This document shows positions 1-8,271 of a stretch of 15,362 nt of DNA, in pieces. The stretch covers positions 1 to 15,362 of the forward strand of contig DATEMK010000452.1 in NCBI GenBank assembly GCA_035275625.1, in the 5' to 3' direction. Positions within the stretch are counted from its first letter, which is position 1. Every line of letters begins with the position of its first letter. Both the position numbers and the translations under genes were made by a program. Under the pieces are notes generated by a model. The model did no database searches. It saw only the letters and a list, made by a program, of their open reading frames with translations, and was not told the origin of the DNA. Source of the stretch: DATEMK01 sp035275625 (GTDB lineage Bacteria > Bacteroidota > Bacteroidia > AKYH767-A > OLB10).

Positions 1-92
1 TATCTAAAATAATAGAGTTACACGGGGGAGCATTTTCAATTGAGTCGCAACTTTACAAAGGGACACGGGTTAAAATATCTTTTAACGTTTGA
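1..92 (+). CDS. Sensor histidine kinase, C-terminal end (partial)
   Basis: Only the last 29 or so codons are present, reading in frame from position 3 to the TGA at 90-92. The residues KIIELHGGAFSIES, then YKGTRVKISFNV, fit the end of a GHKL ATPase domain (HATPase_c): the HGG turn, a short beta strand, the GT of the G2 box and a final strand. In this family the domain binds ATP and phosphorylates the dimerisation-domain histidine, passing phosphate to a response regulator. No sensor or dimerisation domain can be seen because the gene starts outside the window. The repeat array directly downstream (114-157) has the geometry of an OmpR/PhoB-type regulator site, which would suit a classic two-component pair, but that link is inferred. 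Confidence 0.85.
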   Translation, partial: SKIIELHGGAFSIESQLYKGTRVKISFNV

Positions 93-113
93 TTTTTCAT
101 CGTGCCAGGTAAA

Positions 114-157
114 TTTTAACCACCTTTTAATCCTGTTTTAATCCCATTTTAATAGTG
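114..157 (+). promoter_or_regulatory. Four 11-bp direct repeats (candidate response-regulator site)
   Basis: TTTTAA recurs at 114, 125, 136 and 147, exactly 11 bases apart. The units are TTTTAACCACC, TTTTAATCCTG, TTTTAATCCCA and TTTTAATAGTG. OmpR/PhoB-family regulators bind tandem direct repeats of this period; Bacillus PhoP boxes are built from four TTAACA-like repeats spaced by about five bases. The array ends about seven bases before a near-consensus -7 box (164-171) of the next gene, where an activator would sit. The binding protein is inferred, and it could be the partner of the kinase that ends at 92. Confidence 0.5.
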
Positions 158-163
158 CTGTTT

Positions 164-171
164 CAATTTTG
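164..171 (+). promoter_or_regulatory. Near-consensus Bacteroidota -7 box
   Basis: CAATTTTG matches TAnnTTTG at all but its first base and lies 11 bases before the ATG at 183. No TTTG-type -33 element is visible. The four-repeat array occupies that region instead, which would fit an activator-dependent promoter. The transcript leader would be very short. Confidence 0.3.
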
Positions 172-182
172 TATTCTAAAAA

Positions 183-1085
183 ATGGATCATTATAATTAT
201 TACGAGGATAAGATGGAAGAGTTCGCGCTGAAAGAAAAAAAAATTGTAAAACTCAGCAAGTTATGGCTTATCATTATTGGATTTCTTGCAGCTTCAATAG
301 TGTTCAATATTTTTTTAAAAATTCGACTGACACGGGTCGTAGAAGCAAAAAATGCAGAGCTTCTTAAAACCGAAAAGGAGATAGCAGAAAAACTACAGGT
401 ATTGAAAGAATTTGATGCAGCAAAAAACAATTTACAGAACCTGAACAATCAAAAAGATGAATTAGATAAATTAATAACGTTAAAAACTTCAGCTCTTGAG
501 AACAGTGAAAACCAGAATAAGATACTTGCAAAACAAATTGAAAACATCCCTGATTTAAAAAATGAAATTGCTGACCTGAAATCAGAAAGAAAAAAACTGT
601 ACTCGCAGATAGCAGAGATGGAACAGGGGGATGAACTAACGAGGCAGGCGTTTATCGATTTGCAGGAAAATTACAGCGGTTTGCCCAATGATATTAAAGA
701 GAAAATTGAAAAGTCAGGACACCTTAAAGCATATAATATCATTGTAACACCTTTAAGGCTTCATTCCGGGGGAAAGCAAGTTCCTACATTCAAAGCCCGA
801 AAGACCCATCATTTTGATATTACGTTTGATTTAATAGAAAATGTATTTGCTATTCCCGGTGAAAAACACATTACCGCAACACTGATAAGCCAAGGTGCTC
901 AGATAACTTACAGGCGCGGAATTAGTAGTGAAATCATAGGCTCTCAAACTGTCAACTATGACAATTCAGAAACTCAAGTTAATATCAGAATTGATAACAC
1001 CCATAAGCTCGGCAAAGGTTTATATGCTATTACACTTTTAGCTGACAATATTCCTCTTGCCACCAAAAAATTCGAATTGAAATGA
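183..1085 (+). CDS. Membrane-anchored coiled-coil protein of unknown function
   Basis: I do not recognise a named family. The 300-residue protein begins with about 25 charged residues ending KEKKIVKLSK, then one hydrophobic segment at roughly 26-46 that should act as an uncleaved signal anchor, leaving the bulk outside the cytoplasm. Residues about 50-150 are rich in K, E, L and N with heptad-like spacing and probably form a long coiled coil. After a short linker, residues about 183-300 alternate polar and hydrophobic residues, suggesting a beta-sandwich ending at FELK. The gene starts 90 bases after the histidine kinase and behind a repeat array, and it ends at a hairpin terminator, so it may be a single-gene target of that two-component system. 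A role in envelope stress or structure is possible but unproven. Confidence 0.8.
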   Translation: MDHYNYYEDKMEEFALKEKKIVKLSKLWLIIIGFLAASIVFNIFLKIRLTRVVEAKNAELLKTEKEIAEKLQVLKEFDAAKNNLQNLNNQKDELDKLITLKTSALENSENQNKILAKQIENIPDLKNEIADLKSERKKLYSQIAEMEQGDELTRQAFIDLQENYSGLPNDIKEKIEKSGHLKAYNIIVTPLRLHSGGKQVPTFKARKTHHFDITFDLIENVFAIPGEKHITATLISQGAQITYRRGISSEIIGSQTVNYDNSETQVNIRIDNTHKLGKGLYAITLLADNIPLATKKFELK

Positions 1086-1116
1086 TAATGATAGTATTTC
1101 ATAGTCAGCTTAGGTT

Positions 1117-1149
1117 GCACCTTGCTTAACCGGCAAGGTGCCTTTTCTT
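1117..1149 (+). terminator. Rho-independent terminator
   Basis: GCACCTTGC (1117-1125) and GCAAGGTGC (1133-1141) form a perfect 9-bp stem around a 7-base loop, followed by CTTTTCTT. It lies 32 bases after the coiled-coil gene and closes that transcript. Confidence 0.85.
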
Positions 1150-1173
1150 AAACAATTAAAATGATAACGAATT

Positions 1174-1455
1174 ATGGAAAGAGTGATGTTGATTAGAAAA
1201 ATGGATGTTGTTTTTAAAGAACTTCCGGGTTTTTGTGCCTATAAGGATTATAAAATAAAAGAAATCAATAATGAAACAAAGACGATTAAAGCGAAAAAAG
1301 GAAGGCATATTTTTGGAGAGGTAGTGGAACTTGAATTACAGCTTAGTGAAGTTGATTTTGAAATCGTAAATCTGAAAATTGAAATTTTGAAAAGAGGAAT
1401 TACTCAAAAAGAGCTTGAAGAAGAATTTGTAGAACAAATTTACAAATTCTTCTGA
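1174..1455 (+). CDS. Small hypothetical protein (93 aa)
   Basis: No family is recognised. The product is soluble-looking, with no signal peptide and no membrane segment. Residues about 22-70 alternate hydrophobic and charged residues (KDYKIKEI, TIKAKKG, VVELELQL, FEIVNLKIEI), which suggests a small antiparallel beta-sheet. Residues about 77-93 (QKELEEEFVEQIYKFF) look like a C-terminal amphipathic helix. The ATG at 1174 is used here, but in-frame ATGs at 1186 and 1201 are also possible, because no ribosome binding site decides between them. The gene stands alone between a terminator and a long hairpin. Codon use resembles its neighbours, so I think it is real. Confidence 0.6.
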   Translation: MERVMLIRKMDVVFKELPGFCAYKDYKIKEINNETKTIKAKKGRHIFGEVVELELQLSEVDFEIVNLKIEILKRGITQKELEEEFVEQIYKFF

Positions 1456-1516
1456 TATAAATTAAATGATGTCAGTACAAATATTGCAGAGTAGTTTTTT
1501 TCATCTTTTCTGGTAT

Positions 1517-1553
1517 CCACCACTCCCTCTCCAACGGGAGAGGCCTGTGGTGG
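1517..1553. repeat. Long GC-rich hairpin (REP-like palindrome)
   Basis: CCACCAC (1517-1523) pairs with GTGGTGG (1547-1553), and CCTCTCC (1526-1532) pairs with GGAGAGG (1537-1543) around the tetraloop AACG. A small asymmetric internal loop separates the two stems. It is far more GC-rich than its surroundings and has no T-run on either side, so it is not a plain intrinsic terminator. Its CCCTCTCC/GGAGAGG core resembles interspersed palindromic repeats I associate with Bacteroidota genomes. A single copy is visible here, so the repeat status is inferred. It could also stabilise the 3' end of the upstream mRNA. Confidence 0.55.
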
Positions 1554-1633
1554 AAGTATAAATTAATGTTTAGCACATCACTTCATAAAATAAGATTTTC
1601 CTTCAGTATCGGAATGCAAAAAAGAATGATTAA

Positions 1634-2470
1634 ATGCAGGTAATAAAAACAATTTTGGTCCCCACTGATTTTTCTGAACCGGCAAAAAATGCTCTTGAAT
1701 ATGCTATAGTTTTTGCCAAAAAGACGAATGCCAGAATCATAATTTTACACATTTACCATATTCCTTTAGTGTCAGCGAGGGTACCTTTTGTGTCAAATCC
1801 ACATATCGTTAAAGAAAATATCGAATTTGCAGAACAACAATTAAAAAATTTGGAATTTGAAATGACTGAATTAAAAAATGTTGACTATGAAATTAAAACA
1901 GCCGGACGATATTGGATGATAGAATTTCCGGAAATAATTCAATCCCAAAATGCAGACCTGACAGTAATGGGAACAAATGGTGCGAGTGGTCTTAAAGAAA
2001 TTATTATTGGCAGCAACACGGGGAATGTTATTGAACTCTCGAAGCAACCTGTTTTAGCGATTCCGCGACAGGCTCGATTCAAAGAGATAAAGAACTTGGG
2101 ATTTGCTTATGACCAAGAATCCATTCAGGATATGTCCAGGTTAGATATTCTCAAATTGTTTACCGGAATATTGAATGCAGGTATTCAGATCTTTCACGTA
2201 AAAGACCACACAAAGAAGATGGATGCACCTGGCCCGTCAAATGAATTAGTTACGCTGTGTAATTATCTTGGTGCGGCAATACATTCCTACACAGATTTTT
2301 ATGGAAACGAAATTGAAGAAGGGATAAACAAGTTCATTGATGAGAAAAAAATCGATATTTTAATAATGATACCACGAAGGCACAACTTGTTTCAAAGGTT
2401 GTTTAAAGGCAGTCTTACAAAAAAAATGGCATTCCACAGCAAAATTCCATTGCTGGCAATTCCTGAGTAA
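1634..2470 (+). CDS. Tandem universal stress protein (UspA family)
   Basis: Two Usp domains lie in one 278-residue cytoplasmic protein. Domain 1 opens with KTILVPTDFSEPAKNALEYA (Asp12 in the nucleotide pocket) and carries the ATP-binding signature G-x2-G-x9-G-S at Gly113, Gly116 and Gly126-Ser127, so it should bind ATP. Domain 2 (about 152-278) keeps the fold but lacks that glycine signature; it ends SLTKKMAFHSKIPLLAIPE, a form I know from tandem Usp proteins of Bacteroidota. Usp proteins are small stress-survival and signalling proteins that act through nucleotide binding; the partner is unknown. The antiporter gene begins 71 bases downstream on the same strand, so the two may be co-transcribed, which would suit a stress or ion-homeostasis role. 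Confidence 0.92.
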   Translation: MQVIKTILVPTDFSEPAKNALEYAIVFAKKTNARIIILHIYHIPLVSARVPFVSNPHIVKENIEFAEQQLKNLEFEMTELKNVDYEIKTAGRYWMIEFPEIIQSQNADLTVMGTNGASGLKEIIIGSNTGNVIELSKQPVLAIPRQARFKEIKNLGFAYDQESIQDMSRLDILKLFTGILNAGIQIFHVKDHTKKMDAPGPSNELVTLCNYLGAAIHSYTDFYGNEIEEGINKFIDEKKIDILIMIPRRHNLFQRLFKGSLTKKMAFHSKIPLLAIPE

Positions 2471-2541
2471 GATTATTTCCAATCAACTGACCAGATACAG
2501 AAGCGCGTATAATTTTTTTTTAATTTCAGACAATAACGCTT

Positions 2542-4773
2542 ATGACTCATCTGCCGCAATTAATTACTGATCTCGGGCTTATACTTGCCTTTGCGGCTAT
2601 CACAACGCTTGTTTTTAAAAAAATAAAACAACCTTTAGTGCTGGGATACATCCTTGCCGGCTTTTTGGTAGGGCCTCATATTTCGATACTGCCCACTGTG
2701 ATGGACGAGGAAGGAGTTAAAATCTGGTCGGAAATCGGTGTTATTATTTTACTTTTCAGCCTCGGGCTTGAATTCAGTTTTAAAAAACTAATAAAGGTTG
2801 GCGGCTCGGCTTCTATCACTGCAATAGTTGAAATTGTTATGATGATAGGGGCGGGCTATCTCACTGGAAAGCTATTAGGATGGTCAATGATGGATAGTAT
2901 CTTCCTTGGAGCCATACTTTCTATGTCATCAACCACTATTATCATTAGGGCTTTTGAAGAAGCCGGTGCGCGCACAAAAAAATTTGCAAACCTTGTATTC
3001 GGAATTTTAATTGTAGAAGACCTGCTTGCCATTGTGTTGCTGGTGTTGCTTTCTACATTGGCAGTAAGCCAGCAATTTGAAGGCGGTGAGCTTATTATGC
3101 AACTGTTAAAGCTTGGATTCTTTTTGGTTTTATGGTTTTTAGCCGGAATATTTTTTGTCCCCACTTTTCTTAAACGTACCCGCAAGTTAATGAATGATGA
3201 AACGTTGCTCATTGTTTCAGTGGCGCTATGTCTTCTTATGGTAATGCTTGCCGTAAATGTGGGCTTCTCGGCTGCCTTGGGAGCTTTCATCATGGGTTCT
3301 ATTCTTGCAGAAACAACACAGGCTGAACATATCGAACATGTTATCAAACCTGTGAAAAATCTTTTCGCTGCCATCTTTTTTGTTTCTGTCGGGATGATGT
3401 TTGATCCAAAAGTGCTTGTGGAATATTCTTTCCCGGTAATTATCATCACATTGGTCACTATTTTCGGAAAATTGATTGCTACTACTGCCGGAGCATTGCT
3501 ATCAGGACAATCCTTAAAACATTCTGTTCAGGCGGGCATGAGTCTCGCTCAGATTGGTGAATTCTCGTTTATAATTGCCTCATTGGGTGTTTCTTTAAAT
3601 GTAACAAGCATGTTTCTTTACCCTATTGCAGTGGCAGCTTCCGCGGTAACAACATTGACAACTCCGTTTCTGATTAAGAAGTCAGAACCATTCTATCTTT
3701 TTATAGAAAGAAAACTACCAAAAAAATGGCGGTCAGCCATTAATAGTTATAGTTCGGCATCGCAACAATTATCTGCTGTGAGCGACTGGAAAAAATTACT
3801 CCATTCCTATCTGATAAATATTATTATTCACTCGGTGATTATTATTGCTATCATAGAATTATCTGTGAATTTTCTGCATCCTTTTATTTCAGATATGCTT
3901 AAAAATGGGGCATACAGCACCTTCATTACAGTCATATTAACGTTGATTCTTATTATTCCTCCCGTTTGGGCGCTCTCCTTCAGGAGAATTGCAAAAGAGT
4001 CCTATTCTCATCTATGGCTGAGAGGTTCAAATAAATGGAAACGGGGACCATTGATTGCCATCGAAATGGTACGCATTACAATCGGTGCATTTCATTTGGG
4101 CTTTCTCCTTGATACATTCTATTCACCTTTCATTGCATTTGTTGGTGCTGTAATAGTTATTGCAATTACAGCGTTTATTTTTTCCCAGAAGCTTCAGGCA
4201 TTTTATGAGCGTATCGAAAAACGTTTCCTGGGTAATCTCAATGAACGTGAAAAACAAAACGCTCGTCCTGAAATAACCCCATGGGATGCCCACCTTACTG
4301 ATTTTGTCATACCTCCGGAGTCAGAGCTTGTCGGTAAAGAACTTCAAGAACTTGCGATTCGTGAAAAATATGGAATTAATATTGCCCTCATTGAGCGGGG
4401 AAAACTGACTATAGTAGCACCTGATCGTCATGAACGTTTATATCCTGGCGATAAAATATCAGTAATAGGTACTGATGAACAGTTAAACAGCATTAAAAAT
4501 TTGTTTGAACCTTTTACCTCACTCAATGGAAGCCCGGAATCTCATGCACCTGACATTACATTAATGAATGTTACCATTACACCTAACTCTCCTTTGTACA
4601 AACAAAACATTCGCAATTCAGGAATACGTGAAAAAGCTAAAGCGCTCTTGGTAGGAATTGAACGAAATAACGAACGGATATTAAATCCCGATTCAGGAAT
4701 GATAATGGAAAACGGAGATATTGTGTGGATAGTAGGAAATAAACAAAAAATCAGGGAATTTTTAAAAATCTGA
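2542..4773 (+). CDS. Kef-type (CPA2) cation:proton antiporter with two RCK_C domains
   Basis: An inner-membrane protein of 743 residues. Residues about 1-385 form the Na+/H+-exchanger-type transport domain, with some 12 hydrophobic segments. It carries the acidic pair Glu159-Asp160 in GILIVEDLLAI, at the place of the ion-binding Asp of CPA2 proteins, and the conserved segment SLAQIGEFSFIIASLG at 334-349. A further block of three to four membrane helices follows (about 420-548). The cytoplasmic tail holds two consecutive RCK_C (TrkA_C) modules at about 580-658 and 669-743, each with a typical GD or ENGDIVWIVG turn. No NAD-binding RCK_N domain is present, so gating by NAD(H) as in KefB/KefC is unlikely; RCK_C modules bind small ligands in other proteins. 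The expected role is K+ or Na+ efflux in exchange for protons. The ion is not predictable from sequence. Confidence 0.92.
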   Translation: MTHLPQLITDLGLILAFAAITTLVFKKIKQPLVLGYILAGFLVGPHISILPTVMDEEGVKIWSEIGVIILLFSLGLEFSFKKLIKVGGSASITAIVEIVMMIGAGYLTGKLLGWSMMDSIFLGAILSMSSTTIIIRAFEEAGARTKKFANLVFGILIVEDLLAIVLLVLLSTLAVSQQFEGGELIMQLLKLGFFLVLWFLAGIFFVPTFLKRTRKLMNDETLLIVSVALCLLMVMLAVNVGFSAALGAFIMGSILAETTQAEHIEHVIKPVKNLFAAIFFVSVGMMFDPKVLVEYSFPVIIITLVTIFGKLIATTAGALLSGQSLKHSVQAGMSLAQIGEFSFIIASLGVSLNVTSMFLYPIAVAASAVTTLTTPFLIKKSEPFYLFIERKLPKKWRSAINSYSSASQQLSAVSDWKKLLHSYLINIIIHSVIIIAIIELSVNFLHPFISDMLKNGAYSTFITVILTLILIIPPVWALSFRRIAKESYSHLWLRGSNKWKRGPLIAIEMVRITIGAFHLGFLLDTFYSPFIAFVGAVIVIAITAFIFSQKLQAFYERIEKRFLGNLNEREKQNARPEITPWDAHLTDFVIPPESELVGKELQELAIREKYGINIALIERGKLTIVAPDRHERLYPGDKISVIGTDEQLNSIKNLFEPFTSLNGSPESHAPDITLMNVTITPNSPLYKQNIRNSGIREKAKALLVGIERNNERILNPDSGMIMENGDIVWIVGNKQKIREFLKI

Positions 4774-4904
4774 GTTTGAAACTATACACTCACAACTGAG
4801 TCCACCAGAAAGCTTAAATAATTTCTTAAGAGTAAAGGTTTCATGGAGGTTGGTAGAAAGAATTGTTATAGCCACAGGTTTGTATCTTCATAAACGAAAA
4901 AGAA

Positions 4905-7277
4905 TTAGTCCTTACTCCGCACATCTTCTTCTACCTCCTCCATCTCAATTAACGAAGCAGTAACAATTTCTTTTTTACTCACCCAATTATCAATTGACAA
5001 TAAAATGCTAGGCAGCAAAATGAGATTTGTCAGCATGGAAACGAGTAGTGTTGTGGAAATTAAAATTCCCAAAGCTTTGGTGCCGCCAAAACCGGAAGCA
5101 GAAAAAATTCCAAAGCCAAAAAATAAAATAACAGCGGTGTAAATCATGCTTAATCCTGTTTCCCTGATGGTTGTTGATACAGCTTCTGAAATAGTCCTTT
5201 TATGATATTTCAATTCCTGCCTGTATTTAGCAAGAAAATAAATAGTTCCGTCCGAGGCAATGCCAAACGCAATGCTGAAAATTAAAATGGTCGAAGGTTT
5301 GAAGCGAATATCGAGAAAACCCATTATTCCGGCAGTGATGACAAGCGGAATCAGGCAGGGCAGCTTAGACAGAAGAATAATTCTTACCGAGCGAAATAAT
5401 GCCAGTCCGACAAGGGCTATGAGCACTATTTCAATGATAAGACTTTCAAAAAGGTTTTTAAGCAGGTAATCGTTTCCTTTAAGAAACATAAGGCTATGCC
5501 CGGTTAGTTTTACATTATATTTACTGCTGTCAAAAACTGAATCAACTTGCGGTTTTATTTGTTTCAATAAAGTTTTTATTTTTTTTGAGCCCACATCAGC
5601 CATTTGAATGCTTATCCGGGTATATTGCTTTGAAGAATCAATAAATGATTTCAGCTTGGCTTCATTTCCTTTCAGCGTAGAAACGTAATCATTAAGATTT
5701 TTTAATTCACTGATACCCGGCAGCACATAATATTTTGAATCTCCTCCTCTGTATGCCTGGTAGGAAAATTTAATTACTTCGGTTACTGAAACCGCTCTTG
5801 AAAGTTCAGGGTATTCTTCCAGCATCTTCTGCAGCGTTTTAATTTTGTAAAGCACTCTTGCATTATTTTCAAAAACGCCATTTGGCTTTTTTGTATCAAT
5901 AAATATTTCAAAGGGAAGCACTCCTTTAAAATTTGTTTCGAAAAAACGCAGGTCTGCATAGACAGGGTCTTGTTCAGGGAGGTCATCCACCACATAGCCC
6001 GTCAAATCTATGCGCATCATTCCATACAATGAAATAAGCGTGATAAGAGTTATGATTGTATAAATGCTTTTTCGATAATTATGAACAAGATGGTCAATCA
6101 TTTTCAGCACATAGTTAATTCGCCTTCCTTCAAGATGCAGCATCTCTTTAGGGCGGGGTGCAGGAAGAAAGCTTAGAATAATAGGAATAAAAATAAGTGC
6201 AATAAAATAAGTAAGCATTACATTGAGCGCTGCGATTACTCCAAACTCGGTGAGAAAGGCGGTATTGGTAAAATAAAGAACGCCAAATCCGATAGCTGTG
6301 GTGATATTTGCCAGGAAAAGTGAAACGCCTGTAGTGGTTATCATTCGCGTAAGCGCTTTTATTTTATTTCCGTGCTTTGCAAACTCGCTGTGATATTTAT
6401 TAATTAAAAAAATACAGTTAGGTACGCCAATCACCATTATTAAAGGAGGGATCAACCCGGTGAGAATAGTTATTTTATAATTCAATAATTCAATAATTCC
6501 CATTGACCACAGTACACCCACAGCTACAATGATGATTGAAAATAAAACAGACGTGATGCTTCTAAAAAATGCCCACAGTATGGTAGTAGTGATAAGCACT
6601 CCGAGGAGAAGGAATAATTTCATTTCACCCGCTACTTTATTCATCAGGGCTGTACGTATATATGGCATGCCTGAGTAATGCAATGGAATGTGGTATTTCT
6701 CCGAAAATTTCTGTGCTTCGTTCTTTATCTGCTTAACTATTTCAACACGGTGTTTAGAATCTAAATCCTGCTTCTTAAAAGTTATTGCCACTATAGTGGC
6801 ATTTGTGTTCTTATTAATAATTAAATCATTATAAAACGGAAGTGAATAAATGACTTCGCGCAGGCTGTCCACTTCTGTTTGTGATTGAAGGGGTTTGTTT
6901 ATTAAGGGTTTGAAATCGAAACGCTCTAAGCTGTCATTACGGATAATATTATATAAATTAGCAATTGACAATACATCCTGTACTCCATTAATATTTTTAA
7001 TCGTACTGGTTAAATGAAACCAGTCATTAAATTTATCTGTGCGAAAAAAACTACTGTCCTGCAACCCGATTACCATGACGCTTCCATCCTCGCCAAACAT
7101 TTTTTTGAAGTTTTCATATTCATGGTATGCAGGATCAGTTACCGGTAATACTTTCGCGAATTCATAAGAAAGCTGAATACGGCTTGCTTCGTAAGCCATA
7201 AAAAGGGTAAGCACCGCAAGCGCTATTATCAAAGCTAACCTGTTTCGTAAAAGTTTATTCGCTAAATAAAGCCACAT
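4905..7277 (-). CDS. RND superfamily exporter, MMPL type
   Basis: An inner-membrane proton-driven exporter of 790 residues with the duplicated RND layout: TM1 (about 13-30), a large periplasmic loop (to about 215), five helices (about 219-371), then TM7 (about 403-421), a second loop and helices up to about 761, with a charged cytoplasmic tail rich in Glu. The second half carries GIASDGTIYFLAKYR, whose Asp676 sits where MMPL proteins place the proton-relay Asp of TM10. The equivalent first-half motif reads GVPNCIFLINKYH, with Asn287 in place of Asp. There is no adjacent membrane-fusion protein or TolC gene, so it belongs to the MMPL or SSD-like branch rather than to tripartite pumps. Substrates of that branch are usually lipids or other hydrophobic molecules; the substrate here is unknown. 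The start is five bases after the YitT-family stop, so the genes are in one operon. Confidence 0.9.
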   Translation of the reverse strand: MWLYLANKLLRNRLALIIALAVLTLFMAYEASRIQLSYEFAKVLPVTDPAYHEYENFKKMFGEDGSVMVIGLQDSSFFRTDKFNDWFHLTSTIKNINGVQDVLSIANLYNIIRNDSLERFDFKPLINKPLQSQTEVDSLREVIYSLPFYNDLIINKNTNATIVAITFKKQDLDSKHRVEIVKQIKNEAQKFSEKYHIPLHYSGMPYIRTALMNKVAGEMKLFLLLGVLITTTILWAFFRSITSVLFSIIIVAVGVLWSMGIIELLNYKITILTGLIPPLIMVIGVPNCIFLINKYHSEFAKHGNKIKALTRMITTTGVSLFLANITTAIGFGVLYFTNTAFLTEFGVIAALNVMLTYFIALIFIPIILSFLPAPRPKEMLHLEGRRINYVLKMIDHLVHNYRKSIYTIITLITLISLYGMMRIDLTGYVVDDLPEQDPVYADLRFFETNFKGVLPFEIFIDTKKPNGVFENNARVLYKIKTLQKMLEEYPELSRAVSVTEVIKFSYQAYRGGDSKYYVLPGISELKNLNDYVSTLKGNEAKLKSFIDSSKQYTRISIQMADVGSKKIKTLLKQIKPQVDSVFDSSKYNVKLTGHSLMFLKGNDYLLKNLFESLIIEIVLIALVGLALFRSVRIILLSKLPCLIPLVITAGIMGFLDIRFKPSTILIFSIAFGIASDGTIYFLAKYRQELKYHKRTISEAVSTTIRETGLSMIYTAVILFFGFGIFSASGFGGTKALGILISTTLLVSMLTNLILLPSILLSIDNWVSKKEIVTASLIEMEEVEEDVRSKD

Positions 7278-7282
7278 AAATG

Positions 7283-8260
7283 TTAATGTTGTAACGGTCT
7301 TTTTTTAATCATTCCGCCTTTTGTATCTTTTACACTATTCATCACCACAAAGGCTTCCTTGTCAATCTTTTCAATTGCTGTATTCAGCTTATTCAATTCA
7401 AGGCGTGTTATTACTGTATAAATAATATCCATATCCCGGAATTCACCATGCTTACCATATCCGCACCTGCCTTTATAGACAGTCACTCCTCTGCCCATTT
7501 CATTAGTAATCATTTTCCTGATAAATTCACTACGGGACGAGATAATTGTAACACCCGTGTATTCTTCAATGCCTTCTATGATAAAATCAAGCGTCTTAGA
7601 GGCTGCCAGGTATGTAATCATAGAATAAAGTGCTATTTCTATTGAGAGGAAATAGGCAGCAGCAGAAAAAATAAAAACATTGATGATAATGATAATGTCG
7701 CCAATAGTTGTTCCAAGTTTACGGCTTAAATAAATAGCTAAAACTTCAGTTCCATCCAGTACCGCTCCGCCTCTTACTGAAAGCCCTATACCCGCGCCAA
7801 GAAAAAAGCCGCCAAAAACGGCTACCAATAAATTATCTTTTGTCACATCAGGGAAAGAAACGGTTGCAAGACATAATGCAAGCCCTGCTATGGCAAGAAC
7901 CATTTTAATTGCAAATTTTTTATCAATAACTTTATATCCGAGGATGATGAAAGGTATATTTACTACAATAATCAACAAGGAGAGGGGTATGTTTGTTAAT
8001 GCGGAAATCAACAATGATATTCCGGTAGCCCCTCCGTCAATAAAATGGTTGGTTAAAAGAAATCCTTTAAAGCCGAATGAGGCCGAAAAAATTCCAAGCG
8101 TTATTAAGATAAAATCTTTGAAATTCCTGACTATGGTGATTTTAAATTCCCGGAATTCTTTTGCAAGTTCGTAATTCGTATATTGTTTATCTTCACCGGC
8201 ATCCTGCTTTTTGTTCCCAAAAATTATTTTTGTTATTATTCGTTTCCAGAATCGATTCAT
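7283..8260 (-). CDS. YitT family membrane protein (DUF161 plus DUF2179)
   Basis: The 325-residue protein starts with about 45 charged residues, followed by five to six membrane helices between about 47 and 227. Two stretches are hallmarks of the YitT/YqfU family: GFLLTNHFIDGGATGISLLI (66-85) and GGFFLGAGIGLSVRGGAVLD (150-169), which continues into GTEVLAIYL. The cytoplasmic C-terminal part (about 235-315) is the DUF2179 ligand-binding-like domain, with GRGVTVYKGRCGYGK and a final FVVMNSVKDTKGG. The family is widespread and its biochemical function is not established. The gene lies 11 bases after the 48-residue ORF and five bases before the RND exporter, all on the minus strand, so it is the middle gene of a three-gene operon. 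Confidence 0.92.
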   Translation of the reverse strand: MNRFWKRIITKIIFGNKKQDAGEDKQYTNYELAKEFREFKITIVRNFKDFILITLGIFSASFGFKGFLLTNHFIDGGATGISLLISALTNIPLSLLIIVVNIPFIILGYKVIDKKFAIKMVLAIAGLALCLATVSFPDVTKDNLLVAVFGGFFLGAGIGLSVRGGAVLDGTEVLAIYLSRKLGTTIGDIIIIINVFIFSAAAYFLSIEIALYSMITYLAASKTLDFIIEGIEEYTGVTIISSRSEFIRKMITNEMGRGVTVYKGRCGYGKHGEFRDMDIIYTVITRLELNKLNTAIEKIDKEAFVVMNSVKDTKGGMIKKRPLQH

Positions 8261-8271
8261 TATGTAATTTG

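Noticed and set aside
1466..1561. Short plus-strand frame (about 31 codons) starting ATGATG
   Set aside because: It runs through the GC-rich hairpin, its Pro- and Arg-rich tail is what the palindrome would encode by chance, and nothing supports translation.
2856..3458. 200-codon minus-strand frame inside the antiporter gene
   Set aside because: It is antisense to a well-supported Kef transport domain, is unusually rich in Ser and Thr, and shows no domain. It is a shadow of the antiporter.
4774..4904. Possible bidirectional terminator between the antiporter and the convergent RND gene
   Set aside because: Only weak inverted repeats were seen (ACTCA/TGAGT with a 4-base loop, CTTAA/TTAAG), none with a T-run. 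Termination is expected here, but no particular structure can be supported.
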